Shown here: in pieces, positions 44,802-53,347 of the stretch
How the letters are laid out: each line of letters starts with the position of its first letter
Numbering within the stretch: position 1 is the first letter of the stretch
DNA from: an uncultured Altererythrobacter sp.
Lineage (GTDB): Bacteria > Pseudomonadota > Alphaproteobacteria > Sphingomonadales > Sphingomonadaceae
Assembly (NCBI GenBank): GCA_913055875.1
Contig: CAJXJY010000001.1
Coordinates: 496,001 to 560,000, forward strand
Reading direction: 5' to 3'
DNA length: 64,000 nucleotides
Program-made: the position numbers and the translations under genes
The notes under the pieces: model-generated
What the model was told of the DNA's origin: nothing
Database searches by the model: none
The model's input: the letters and a program-made list of their open reading frames with translations, nothing else

Positions 44802-46281
44802 AGTCGCGGCTGACGCATTCGCGCGTCATGCGGCCGCCCTGGATGACGTTGGCGCACACGCGTTCATCGGATTTGTCGTAAAGGCGCTGCCACGCGCGGT
44901 CGATCATCGCCTGCTGCGCCTGCGCCTCCGCGCGCAATTGCTCCTGCCGCGCGGCGACCATGCCCTGCTGGCGGATTTCTGCCCGCAGGTTCTCGACTTT
45001 TCGTCGCCTGATGTCCCACTGCACGGCTTCTTCGGAGCCAAGCGCCTGCGCCCATGCGATCGCGAACGACCACCCCTTCTTGTACTCGCTGCTGCCGAAG
45101 GACCGGTCGTTGTACTGCAGTCCGGCGAGGTAGAGAGCCGCTTCGGCCACTCCGTTCTCCGCCGCTTCGACAAGAAGTTCCGCTGTCTTCCAGCGCTTCT
45201 GTTCGACGATCGAATCGGTGTCGGGTGATCTGGGATCGGGTATGCCCTTGTAGAACCATGCGGCGACCTGCATCTGCGCCATCGGAATTCCCATCTCGGC
45301 CAGCCAGCGCATCATTTCGATGCCGGCCAATTGCTGGGGGAATTCGCCCTCCTCATAGGCCGTCATCGAGACGAGATAGAGTTCGTGTTCGGGCAGCAGG
45401 GGATCGATGAAATTGCCGTCGCCGGTGAGCTCCCTCGCGGTGCGGTCCTCGACCCTGGCGCATCCGTCCTCGTCACCCAGTTCGCAGCTCTTGCGATACA
45501 TCACGAGCGCAAGACCGTTCGAGAAGTCGGCGAATTTTCCGCTGCCGGTGAACCGCGATCCGGCATTGTAGCAATCCACCGCATCCCCGTTGCGGCAGCC
45601 CTTGAGATACACCCGCAAGGCCTTGCCGTAGGTTTCGGCGCTTTCGGGCTGCTTGGTGTAGGCTCCGGTCACCCAGCCGCAATTGTCGTGATAAACGCAC
45701 TCCCAGTATTCGGCCTCGATGTTGAGCGCCATGCTCTTTTCGACGCCCGGATAGTCCTCGTTCCTGAGCCACACCATGTCGTTGACCTTGTCGCAGGACT
45801 CCTCCTTGCCATAGCGGCAGGCACGCATGAACTGCGATACCGCGACCTGCGGCGATTCTGACGACCGGTTCTCCTCCAGCGTCATAAAGCCGTAATTGTG
45901 GCACGACCACGGGTCGCGCGCGTCGCAGCCGCGGCTGTAGGCCCAGCGCGCCTTGCCGTAATCCTTGGCAATCCCGTAGGCTCCGGTCGACAGCGGATAA
46001 CCGTAGCTGGTGCAGGCCTCGCCGACCGTCAGCGCCTGCTGGCAGGCCGCGCGCAAGGCATCCTGCCAGCGCAGGTAGACGGCGGCGTCGACCGCTTCCT
46101 CGCGGAGCAGCTTCTGGTAGCCGTCGCGTGCGGCGAAGCAGGCCGACCGATCGCCGCTACGGCACTTCTGCGCCAGCGTGTCGGGATCGGCCGTCTGCGC
46201 GAGGGCCGGCTCGGCAGCTGAGAGACCGATGGCCGGCAAGATTGCCAGCATCGCGACGCGCATGAAACCGGCGACTCGCAT
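44770..46281 (-). CDS. Exported Sel1-like repeat (SLR) protein
   Basis: A 503-residue protein with a signal peptide (MRVAMLAILPAIGLSAAEPALA). The body contains degenerate Sel1/TPR-type helical repeats rich in cysteines, such as KDYGKARWAYSRGCDARDPWSCHNYGFM, VSQFMRACRYGKEESCDKV, ALRVYLKGCRNGDAVDCYNAGSRF and LVMYRKSCELGDEDGCARV. The spaced Cys pairs resemble the disulfide-stabilised repeats of Helicobacter Hcp proteins, fitting a periplasmic location. The C-terminal ~100 residues are Gln/Glu/Arg-rich and helical. GGAGGTG precedes ATG 46281. It heads the MoxR operon and overlaps the DUF4129 frame; its role there is unknown. Confidence 0.82.
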   Translation of the reverse strand: MRVAGFMRVAMLAILPAIGLSAAEPALAQTADPDTLAQKCRSGDRSACFAARDGYQKLLREEAVDAAVYLRWQDALRAACQQALTVGEACTSYGYPLSTGAYGIAKDYGKARWAYSRGCDARDPWSCHNYGFMTLEENRSSESPQVAVSQFMRACRYGKEESCDKVNDMVWLRNEDYPGVEKSMALNIEAEYWECVYHDNCGWVTGAYTKQPESAETYGKALRVYLKGCRNGDAVDCYNAGSRFTGSGKFADFSNGLALVMYRKSCELGDEDGCARVEDRTARELTGDGNFIDPLLPEHELYLVSMTAYEEGEFPQQLAGIEMMRWLAEMGIPMAQMQVAAWFYKGIPDPRSPDTDSIVEQKRWKTAELLVEAAENGVAEAALYLAGLQYNDRSFGSSEYKKGWSFAIAWAQALGSEEAVQWDIRRRKVENLRAEIRQQGMVAARQEQLRAEAQAQQAMIDRAWQRLYDKSDERVCANVIQGGRMTRECVSRDYARRNWPGNY

Positions 46282-46381
46282 CCGCACCTCCCAGGCTGAC
46301 CGACGGGCCAAGCTGACCGACGGGTTGGGCTCAAGTTGCCCTTCCGGCGGCGAAAAGCCAACTTACAAAACTCGTTAGGGT

Positions 46382-46660
46382 CGTTTTCAGCTTCGCTGAG
46401 CCGGCACCGGCCCACGCCCGGCGTTGTGGGTTTCCGGCGGAGACGAGAGCTGTCGTTGCTTGGCAGGCATCAGACCGTCGGGGCTGTTCCATCCCACGCC
46501 CCCACCCGGCCACCCCGACGATAATATCCTATGGGTGGCCGGGTGGGGGCGTGGGATGGAACAGCAAGGGAAGCACGGACGTGCTTTCCGCACGCAACAA
46601 ACACGCCGGGCGGGGGAGCGGTCCGATGCCGTAACCGTTTCAGCTTCGCTGCAACGGAGT
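46382..46660. repeat. Dispersed palindromic element, copy 4
   Basis: The core hairpin is 46483-46565, with 33-bp perfect arms and the loop CGACGATAATATCCTAT. A satellite hairpin GGAAAGCAC/GTGCTTTCC (on the minus strand) and GCACGCAACA lie to its right. TCAGCTTCGCTGA-type dyads lie near both ends. This is the only copy between co-directional genes (downstream of pheA, upstream of the SLR gene). The 379-bp gap contains no supported gene; any SLR promoter must lie in or beside the element. Confidence 0.93.
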
Positions 46661-47572
46661 CTAACCCCGCTTGCGCCCCTGCCGGTAGCTGCCGAGCAGC
46701 CGCACCTCGTTGGTCTGGAAGGCGAGTTCGTCGAGCGCGGTATCGACGCGCGGATCGCCCGGAACGCCCTCGATATCGGCGTAGAACGTGGTCGCGGCGA
46801 AGCTCGCCCCCTTCTGGTAGCTTTCGAGCTTGGTCATGTTGACCCCGTTCGTCGCAAAGCAGCCGAGCGCCTTGTAAAGCGCTGCGGGGACGTTCTTCAC
46901 CTCGAACACGAAAGTGGTCATCGCCGGATCGCCGGCGAGGCCTGCCGGATCGAGCTGCTCGCGCGCCAGCAGGACGAAACGGGTCATGTTGTCGTGCGCG
47001 TCCTCGACCCGGTCCTCGACGATCTCGAGCCCGTAGAGCTCGGCGGCCAGCTTCGGCGCGATTGCGGCGAGGTTGGTCTTGCCGCGCTCGGCGACGAAGG
47101 CCGCGGCGCCCGCGGTGTCGGCATGGCTCAGCGGCACGATGCCGCGCTGGCGCAGGAAATGGCGCGACTGGCCGAGCGCCTGCGGGTGGCTATAGGCGGC
47201 GTCGAACGGCCCGAGCGTGCCGTCCTCCTGCGGCAGCGCCATCAGCGCGTGGGTGATCGGCATGAAATATTCGCCGACGATCGCGAGCCCGCTCTCGGGC
47301 AGCAGGAAGTGGATGTCTGCCACGCGCCCGTGCTGGCTGTTCTCGATCGGGATGATCGCGCAGCCCGCGCGCCCGTCGCGCACCGCCTCGAGCGCATCCT
47401 CGAAACTGTAGCAGGGCAGCGGCAGGTAATCGGGCGCCGCCTCGCCCGCGGCGCGGTGCGAATTGGCTCCGGGCGAGCCCTGGAAGGCGATCGCGCGCTG
47501 CGGCTGTTCGGCGGCGGCGGCCTGCATCCGCTCGACCATTGCGAGCGCGGGGGCGGGGAAACTGAGCGTCAT
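46661..47572 (-). CDS. pheA: Prephenate dehydratase
   Basis: A 303-residue monofunctional enzyme that converts prephenate to phenylpyruvate in phenylalanine synthesis. The catalytic domain (about 25-205) includes IAFQGSPGANSHRAA, CAIIPIENSQHGRVADIHFLL, VGEYFMPITHALMAL and the conserved NMTRFVLLAR; the regulatory ACT domain (about 215-295) reads TTFVFEVKNVPAALYKALGCFATNGVNMTKLES. No chorismate mutase domain is fused. It is divergent from the cytochrome c gene and followed by a palindromic element. Confidence 0.95.
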   Translation of the reverse strand: MTLSFPAPALAMVERMQAAAAEQPQRAIAFQGSPGANSHRAAGEAAPDYLPLPCYSFEDALEAVRDGRAGCAIIPIENSQHGRVADIHFLLPESGLAIVGEYFMPITHALMALPQEDGTLGPFDAAYSHPQALGQSRHFLRQRGIVPLSHADTAGAAAFVAERGKTNLAAIAPKLAAELYGLEIVEDRVEDAHDNMTRFVLLAREQLDPAGLAGDPAMTTFVFEVKNVPAALYKALGCFATNGVNMTKLESYQKGASFAATTFYADIEGVPGDPRVDTALDELAFQTNEVRLLGSYRQGRKRG

Positions 47573-47733
47573 GGCGAGCGAGCGCTAACCGCGCGGTGCG
47601 CCGCGGGCAATGGGCATTGCGGCGAAAATACTTCGACGCGCATTGCCACCGCCCCACTTGCCCTCGCGCCCGCGCATGCCTAAAGCGGCGCGCGACAGAC
47701 CAACCCAACTGACTTTTGCGGAATCCCCAACCC

Positions 47734-48405
47734 ATGGACGATCGTTTCAACACTGCAGCCGGATGGGTCCTCTTCTCGGGCATCGTCGCGCTCGGCGGCG
47801 CCATTGTCAGCGGCATGCATTACGAGGCCGGCGAGCCGCACCATGTCGAGGAAGGGCATGGCGGCTACCCGATCGAGGATCTCGACGCCGGCGCCGAGGG
47901 CGAGGAGGCGGTACTCGATATCGGCAAGGTGTGGGAAGAGGTGACGATCGAGGACGGCCAGCAGCAGGCCGCGGCGCGCTGCGGCACTTGCCACACCTTC
48001 GAGCAGGGCGGCGGCGCCCTGCAGGGTCCGAATCTCTACGGTGTGGTCGGTTCGACGATCGGCGCACACGCCCCCGGTTTCTCCTACAGTTCCGCGCTGT
48101 CGGGCAAGGGCGGCACCTGGACGATCGAGGCGATGAACGAGTGGCTGCTCGCGCCCAAGGCGTTCGTCCCCGGCACCACGATGGGCTTCGCCGGGCTCAA
48201 GGACGACGCCTCGCGCATCGCGATCATCAAATACGTCAATTCGATGGGCTCGAACCTGACCCCGCCCGCGCCGCTGCCCGAAGAGGCCGAAGAAGCGCCC
48301 GAGGGCGAAGAGGGCGCGGACGCTGCGGTCGAGACCGAGACCGAGGATACGCCCGAGGCCGAAGCGCCCGTGGCGACCGACCAGGCGGCGACGGCCAACG
48401 AGTAG
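47734..48405 (+). CDS. Membrane-anchored c-type cytochrome (CycM-like)
   Basis: 223 residues. An uncleaved N-terminal anchor (AAGWVLFSGIVALGGAIVSGM) tethers a periplasmic class I cytochrome c domain with one haem site, RCGTCHTFEQGG, and the axial Met region FVPGTTMGFAGLKD. A long acidic, Glu/Ala-rich C-terminal tail (about 45 residues) follows. Such anchored cytochromes carry electrons between the bc1 complex and terminal oxidases in alphaproteobacteria. ATG 47734 gives the family start MDDRFN. It is divergent from pheA and convergent with rlmE. Confidence 0.9.
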   Translation: MDDRFNTAAGWVLFSGIVALGGAIVSGMHYEAGEPHHVEEGHGGYPIEDLDAGAEGEEAVLDIGKVWEEVTIEDGQQQAAARCGTCHTFEQGGGALQGPNLYGVVGSTIGAHAPGFSYSSALSGKGGTWTIEAMNEWLLAPKAFVPGTTMGFAGLKDDASRIAIIKYVNSMGSNLTPPAPLPEEAEEAPEGEEGADAAVETETEDTPEAEAPVATDQAATANE

Positions 48406-48417
48406 CGCAAGAGGCGG

Positions 48418-49083
48418 CTAATCCCGCCCCTTGAACCCCTGCGCCACCACATACCATTCGGACGAACCCTTGCGGCTTGCGGGCGGCTTGGCGTGCTTGA
48501 CCGTGCTGAAATGCCGCTTGAGCAGGTCGAGCAGCTCGCGATCGGTCCCCCCGGCGAGCACCTTGGCGACGAAGGCGCCGCCCTTTTCCAGCGTTTCGAC
48601 CGCGAACCACGCCGCCGCCTCGACCAGCCCCATCGTGCGCAGGTGGTCGGTCTGCTTGTGGCCGACCGTGTTCGCCGCCATGTCCGACAGGACGAGGTCG
48701 GGCGCGCCGTCGAGTTCCGCCTCGAGCGCGGCGGGCGCCTCGTCGGCCATGAAATCCATCTGCAGGATCGCGACCCCGTCGATCGGCTCGGTTTCGAGCA
48801 GGTCGATGCCGACTATCGCGGCCTTGGGCACTTTCTGGCGCACGACCTGCGCCCAGCCGCCCGGCGCGATGCCGAGGTCGACCACCCGCTTCGCGCCGTT
48901 CAGCAGCGAAAATTTCCCGTCGAGTTCGATCAGCTTGTAGGCCGCGCGGCTGCGATAGCCGTCGGCCTTGGCCTGCTTGACGTAGGGATCGTTGAGCTGG
49001 CGTTCGAGCCAGCGGGTCGAGGAGGCGGAGCGCTTGCGCGCGGTGCGCACGCGCTTGTCGGGATTGCCGCGCGACCTCGCCAT
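48418..49083 (-). CDS. rlmE: 23S rRNA (uridine-2'-O-)-methyltransferase RlmE/FtsJ
   Basis: A 221-residue SAM-dependent methyltransferase that modifies U2552 of 23S rRNA in the A-site loop. RSRAAYKLIELDGKF contains the conserved catalytic-type Lys; VVDLGIAPGGWAQVV is the SAM-binding loop, DLVLSDMAANTVGHKQTDHLR carries the catalytic Asp, and the final strand has GGAFVAKVLAGG and KPPASRKGSSEWYVVAQGFK. A basic N-terminal tail is present. The gene starts 1 bp after the ppx stop and is coupled to it. Confidence 0.95.
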   Translation of the reverse strand: MARSRGNPDKRVRTARKRSASSTRWLERQLNDPYVKQAKADGYRSRAAYKLIELDGKFSLLNGAKRVVDLGIAPGGWAQVVRQKVPKAAIVGIDLLETEPIDGVAILQMDFMADEAPAALEAELDGAPDLVLSDMAANTVGHKQTDHLRTMGLVEAAAWFAVETLEKGGAFVAKVLAGGTDRELLDLLKRHFSTVKHAKPPASRKGSSEWYVVAQGFKGRD

Positions 49084-49084
49084 G

Positions 49085-50317
49085 TCAGGACTTTCCGGCC
49101 CCGTCGGCCGCAGCCTGCAGCTGCGAGGCCATCAGGCTGCGCAAGATTCCCTCGCGAATGCCGCGGTCGGCCACGCCGAGCCGCTCGGCGGGCCACAGAT
49201 CCATGATCGATTCGAGGATCGCGCAGCCCGCGACGACCAGCTCGGCGCGGTCCTGTCCGATACACGGCAGTTCGCCGCGCTCCTCGGGGCTCATGCCCGA
49301 CAGCCGCAGGCTGATATCGCGCATCGAATGCGCCGGGACGATCAGCCCGTCGACCGCGCGGCGGTCGTATTGCGGCAATTCGAGATGCAGGCTGGCGAGC
49401 GTCGTCACCGTGCCGCTGGTGCCGAGCAGGCGGATATCGGGCGCGCCGCGCGCGCGCATCGCGATGCGTTCGGCGAACGGCGCGAAGCTCTCGGAAACGA
49501 TGCGGCGCATCTCCTCGTAGCGCGCCAGCCGCTCGCCGTGATCGCCCTCGACCCGGCCGACCGTATCGGTCAGCGAGACAACGCCCCACGGCACGCTCTG
49601 CCAGTCGAGGATGCGCGGGACCTTGCCCTCGGGTTCGATCAGCACCAGCTCGGTCGAGCCGCCGCCGATATCGAAGATCACCGCCGGCCCGTCGCCGCCC
49701 TCGAGCAGGATGTGGCAACCGAGCACCGCCAGCCGCGCCTCTTCCTGGGCGGTGATGATGTCGAGCATGATGCCCGTTTCCCGGCGGACGCGGTCGATGA
49801 ACTCGGCGCCGTTGGCGGCGCGGCGGCACGCTTCGGTGGCGACCGAGCGCGCGAGATGGACGTGGCGGCGGCGCAGCTTCTCGGCGCAGACATGCAGCGC
49901 CGCGAGCGTGCGCTCCATCGCTGCGTCGCTCAGGCGGCCCGACATGGCGAGCCCCTCGCCGAGCCGCACCACGCGGCTGAACGCGTCGATCACGGTGAAG
50001 TTCTCGCCCGAGGGCCGCGCGATCAGCAACCGGCAATTGTTGGTGCCGAGATCGAGCGCGGCGTAAGCCTGGCGCGGCCGGTGCTGGCCGCGATGCGAAT
50101 TGCCCTCGGGCTGGCCGGTGTGATGCTGGGGGTGATGCTGCGGGCGATGCTGCGACGAACCGCTGCGGGGTTCGCGCGGTTTCTGCCGGGTATTTCCGGC
50201 CTTTTTCTGTTCGGGCTGGGCGGGGCGCTTGTAGCGGAAATCGGCTACCTTACCGGACGTGTTGCCCCCTTTGCGACCAGCCCTCCTGTTCGTGTCCGGC
50301 GGAAAATTATCCGCCAT
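49085..50317 (-). CDS. ppx: Ppx/GppA phosphatase family protein
   Basis: A 410-residue exopolyphosphatase or guanosine pentaphosphate phosphatase of the actin-like ATPase fold. The core starts YAALDLGTNNCRLLIARP and includes VATEACRRAANG, IITAQEEARLA, VIFDIGGGSTELVLIE and LGTSGTVTTLASL, all diagnostic. Residues 1-82 form an unusual basic, Gln/His-rich, probably disordered extension (HRPQHHPQHH) not seen in the E. coli enzyme. Ppx would degrade polyphosphate or pppGpp. It is followed directly by rlmE, and its promoter region faces tRNA-Gln. Confidence 0.9.
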   Translation of the reverse strand: MADNFPPDTNRRAGRKGGNTSGKVADFRYKRPAQPEQKKAGNTRQKPREPRSGSSQHRPQHHPQHHTGQPEGNSHRGQHRPRQAYAALDLGTNNCRLLIARPSGENFTVIDAFSRVVRLGEGLAMSGRLSDAAMERTLAALHVCAEKLRRRHVHLARSVATEACRRAANGAEFIDRVRRETGIMLDIITAQEEARLAVLGCHILLEGGDGPAVIFDIGGGSTELVLIEPEGKVPRILDWQSVPWGVVSLTDTVGRVEGDHGERLARYEEMRRIVSESFAPFAERIAMRARGAPDIRLLGTSGTVTTLASLHLELPQYDRRAVDGLIVPAHSMRDISLRLSGMSPEERGELPCIGQDRAELVVAGCAILESIMDLWPAERLGVADRGIREGILRSLMASQLQAAADGAGKS

Positions 50318-50494
50318 TTCAATGCTTTCTTATCCTCTCGCGGTGGATCCGCGAGGACCTGCCCGGAATGCTAGCGCCGCCGCGCACGCTGGGCAAGAGC
50401 GGGCACCATTCGAGCCCTTGACCTGTGCGAGCCGCGAACCTATTTGCGCGCCCTTGCGAACGCCGCCGCACCATGCGGGAGACGCGCTCGTCGA

Positions 50495-50568
50495 TGCCCC
50501 GTCGTCTAATGGTAAGACTACGGACTCTGACTCCGTCAATCGTGGTTCGAATCCACGCGGGGCATCCA
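50495..50568 (+). tRNA. tRNA-Gln (CTG anticodon)
   Basis: A complete cloverleaf is readable. The acceptor stem is TGCCCCG/CGGGGCA, the D arm follows CGTCTAATGGTAAGAC, the anticodon stem is ACGGA/TCCGT with the 7-nt loop CTCTGAC (anticodon CTG), and the T arm is CGTGG/CCACG with TTCGAATC. CCA is encoded. It reads CAG codons. It lies between ppx (divergent) and cydA. Confidence 0.95.
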
Positions 50569-50605
50569 GCTTCTCCTCGAAGAGCTCCGCCACAATCACG
50601 CACGC

Positions 50606-50619
50606 TTGATCTCGATCAA
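50606..50619. promoter_or_regulatory. FNR/FixK-type binding site upstream of cydAB
   Basis: A perfect TTGAT-CTCG-ATCAA dyad centred about 97 bp upstream of the cydA ATG. This is the consensus for CRP/FNR-family oxygen regulators (FnrL/FixK in alphaproteobacteria), which commonly induce bd oxidases at low oxygen. Confidence 0.75.
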
Positions 50620-50709
50620 TGCGCGCAGCGGCACGATGATGCATCGATCCCAACACCGTTGCGGATTTTTGCATTCGTCCGGCACGACCGGACCGGGTAA
50701 GGGAGCACC

Positions 50710-52170
50710 ATGTTCGACGGATCAGACGCCCTGCTGCTGGCACGTATCCAGTTCGCCTTCACGGTGAGCTTCCACTTCATCTTCCCGGCCTTCTCGATCG
50801 GGCTGGCGAGCTATCTCGCAGTGCTCGAAGGGCTGTGGCTGAAGACCGGCAAGCCGATCTATCACGACCTGTTCAAATACTGGCTCAAGATCTTCGCCAT
50901 CGCCTTCGCCATGGGCGTGGTGAGCGGGATCGTGATGAGCTACCAGTTCGGCACCAACTGGTCGGTGTTCTCCGACGTCGCCGGGCCGGTGATCGGCCCG
51001 CTGATGGCCTACGAGGTGCTGACCGCCTTCTTCCTCGAGGCGGGCTTCCTCGGCGTGATGCTGTTCGGGATGGAGCGGGTCGGCAGAAGGCTGCATTTCG
51101 CCGCCACGCTGATGGTCGCGGCCGGCACCTTCATCAGCGCGTTCTGGATCCTGTCGGTCAACAGCTGGATGCACACGCCGACCGGCTACGAGATCGGCGC
51201 GAACGGACAATTCCTGCCCGGCGAGAGCTGGTTCGCGATCGTCTTCAATCCGAGCTTTCCCTATCGCCTCGTCCACACCGTGCTGGCGGCCTATATCACC
51301 ACCGCCTTCGTCGTCGGCGGGGTCGGCGCGTGGCACCTGCTGAGGGACAGCGCCAATCCGCATGCGCGCAAGATGTTCTCGATGGCGATGTGGATGGCAG
51401 CGCTGGTGGTGCCGGTGCAAATCTTCGCGGGCGACCTGCACGGGCTCAACACGCTCGAACACCAGCCGCAGAAGGTGATGGCGATGGAGGGGCATTACCA
51501 GAGCCATCCCGACGGCGCGCCGCTCTATTTGTTCGGGATACCCAACGACGAGGAGCAGCGGCTCGATTACGCCGTGGGCATCCCCAAGGCATCCTCGCTG
51601 ATCCTCAAGCACGACCTCGACGCGCCGCTGGCGGGCCTCGACACGATCCCCGACGACGAGCAGCCGCCGGTCGGGATGGTGTTCTGGTCGTTCCGGATCA
51701 TGGTCGGTATCGGTTTCGCGATGCTCGGCATCGGGATGTGGAGCCTGTTCGCGCGGTGGCGGAGGAAGCTCTACGAATGGCGCGCGCTGCACAAGGCTGC
51801 GCTGGTCATGGCGCCTTCGGGCTTCGTCGCGGTCATCGCCGGGTGGATCACCACCGAGGTCGGGCGCCAGCCGTGGGTGATATACAATCTGATGCGGACG
51901 GCCGATGCCGCCAGCCCGCTCGACGCTCCGGCGGTTGCGGCCTCGCTGCTCGCCTTCGTGGTGGTCTATTTCGCCGTCTTCGGCGCGGGCGTGTGGTATA
52001 TCCTCCATCTGATGCACAAGCCGCCGCATGCGGGCGAATACGGCGTCAAGCGCGGCGACAAGGGCCCCATCCGCACCGCGGGGATCACTCCCGGACCGAC
52101 GCAGGACCCGTCGGACGAAAGCAAGCGCGACCTGTCGGGCGGCAAGCACGAGCCGGAGGACGCGCCATGA
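50710..52170 (+). CDS. cydA: Cytochrome bd ubiquinol oxidase subunit I
   Basis: A 486-residue membrane subunit carrying the quinol site and haems b558, b595 and d. LLLARIQFAFTVSFHFIFPAFSIGLA holds the first conserved His, followed by FAMGVVSGIVMSYQFGTNWSVFSDVAGPVIG, VNSWMHTPTG and QPQKVMAMEGHYQ, and WITTEVGRQPW near the C-terminus. The Q loop is short, as in cyanide-insensitive (CioA-type) oxidases. Its stop overlaps cydB by 4 nt. A perfect FNR-type box lies upstream, so low-oxygen induction is likely. Confidence 0.96.
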   Translation: MFDGSDALLLARIQFAFTVSFHFIFPAFSIGLASYLAVLEGLWLKTGKPIYHDLFKYWLKIFAIAFAMGVVSGIVMSYQFGTNWSVFSDVAGPVIGPLMAYEVLTAFFLEAGFLGVMLFGMERVGRRLHFAATLMVAAGTFISAFWILSVNSWMHTPTGYEIGANGQFLPGESWFAIVFNPSFPYRLVHTVLAAYITTAFVVGGVGAWHLLRDSANPHARKMFSMAMWMAALVVPVQIFAGDLHGLNTLEHQPQKVMAMEGHYQSHPDGAPLYLFGIPNDEEQRLDYAVGIPKASSLILKHDLDAPLAGLDTIPDDEQPPVGMVFWSFRIMVGIGFAMLGIGMWSLFARWRRKLYEWRALHKAALVMAPSGFVAVIAGWITTEVGRQPWVIYNLMRTADAASPLDAPAVAASLLAFVVVYFAVFGAGVWYILHLMHKPPHAGEYGVKRGDKGPIRTAGITPGPTQDPSDESKRDLSGGKHEPEDAP

Positions 52171-53168
52171 GCGTCGACCTGACCACCATCTGGGCCTTCA
52201 TCATCGCCTTCGCGGTGTTCGCCTATGTCGTGATGGACGGGTTCGATCTCGGTATCGGAATTCTCTTTCCGACGTTCGAGGCGGGGCCCGAGCGCGACCG
52301 GGCGATGAACTCGATCGCGCCGGTGTGGGACGGCAACGAGACCTGGCTGGTGCTCGGCGGCGGCGGGCTGTTCGCGGCTTTTCCGCTGGCCTATGCGGTG
52401 ATCCTCCCCGCGACCTATCCACTGATCACTGCGATGCTGCTCGGCCTCGTGTTCCGCGGCGTCGCGTTCGAATATCGCTGGCGCGATCCCGGACATCGCG
52501 CATTGTGGGATTTCGCCTTCACCGGCGGATCGCTGGTCGCGGCGATGGCGCAGGGGATGATACTCGGCGCGCTGCTGCAGGGGATTGAAGTGGTCGATCG
52601 CGCCTATGCGGGCAGCTGGTTCGACTGGCTGACCCCCTACACCCTGCTGACCGGGCTGGGGACGGTCGCGGGTTATACGCTGCTCGGCGCGGCGTGGCTG
52701 GTGTGGAAGCTCGACGGCGAGAGCCAGGACCATGCGCGGCGCATGGGGTTGCGCGCCGCGTGGGCGACGGTGGTTCTGCTGGGCGCGGTCAGCCTCTACA
52801 ACGTGTTCCTCAACGCCGAATACGCCGCGCGCTGGCTGACCGAGCCGGAGATCTATCTCGCCGCGCCGGTACCGATCCTGACTGCGATCGTCGCGGTCTC
52901 GCTGCTGCGCGCCTTGCGCCGCGAACGGCATTCGAAGCCGTTCTGGCTGGCGATCGCGCTGTTCTTTCTCGGCATGGCGGGGCTCGGGGTGACGATGTGG
53001 CCCTATGTGGTGCCGCCGGGCATCACGATCTGGGACGCCGCTGCGCCCCAACGCAGCCAAGTGTTCATGCTGATCGGCGTCGCGATTACCATGCCGCTGA
53101 TTATCGCCTACACCGCCTGGGCCTATTGGGTGTTCCGCGGCAAGGTCGGGCATGAGGGCTACCATTGA
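52167..53168 (+). CDS. cydB: Cytochrome bd ubiquinol oxidase subunit II
   Basis: A 333-residue membrane partner of CydA with about nine helices. [18 protein letters not shown] is the typical first block, then [35 protein letters not shown]-type segment ([14 protein letters not shown]) and [18 protein letters not shown]. It overlaps cydA (ATGA). Its stop overlaps the TTG start of a 39-codon DUF2474-type gene that is easily missed. Together they encode a cyanide-insensitive-type quinol oxidase for low-oxygen respiration. Confidence 0.96.
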   Translation: MSVDLTTIWAFIIAFAVFAYVVMDGFDLGIGILFPTFEAGPERDRAMNSIAPVWDGNETWLVLGGGGLFAAFPLAYAVILPATYPLITAMLLGLVFRGVAFEYRWRDPGHRALWDFAFTGGSLVAAMAQGMILGALLQGIEVVDRAYAGSWFDWLTPYTLLTGLGTVAGYTLLGAAWLVWKLDGESQDHARRMGLRAAWATVVLLGAVSLYNVFLNAEYAARWLTEPEIYLAAPVPILTAIVAVSLLRALRRERHSKPFWLAIALFFLGMAGLGVTMWPYVVPPGITIWDAAAPQRSQVFMLIGVAITMPLIIAYTAWAYWVFRGKVGHEGYH

Positions 53169-53284
53169 GCGAACAACCCTCACCGCTATGGCAGCGGCTC
53201 GCCTGGATGGCGGGCATCTGGGCGGCGAGCGTCGCCGTGCTCGGTGCGGTCGCGATGGTCCTGCGCGCTTGGTTGAGCCCCTAG
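53165..53284 (+). CDS. DUF2474-type small subunit of cytochrome bd (CydX-like)
   Basis: A 39-codon frame starting at TTG 53165, overlapping the cydB stop (TTGA), and ending at TAG 53282-53284. The translation has the DUF2474 layout: a short polar start with [12 protein letters not shown], one hydrophobic helix ([13 protein letters not shown]) and RAWLSP. Small single-helix subunits (CydX, CbdX or DUF2474) stabilise bd oxidases. Position, coupling and the Trp/Arg pattern support it; the small size and TTG start are the main uncertainties. Confidence 0.78.
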   Translation: MSEQPSPLWQRLAWMAGIWAASVAVLGAVAMVLRAWLSP

Positions 53285-53347
53285 CGGCGCCGGGACGCGG
53301 TACCGCCACGCTTGCCCGCGCCATGCGCCGCCCCTATCGGGCGTGTC

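Noticed and set aside
50495-50568. tRNA-Gln as an integration site for a mobile element
   Set aside because: No integrase gene and no repeated tRNA 3' end were found nearby; the following genes are cydAB.
50722-52149. Long minus-strand frame opposite cydA
   Set aside because: Its composition is His/Arg/Asp-rich with no hydrophobic or domain pattern, while the plus strand is clearly CydA.
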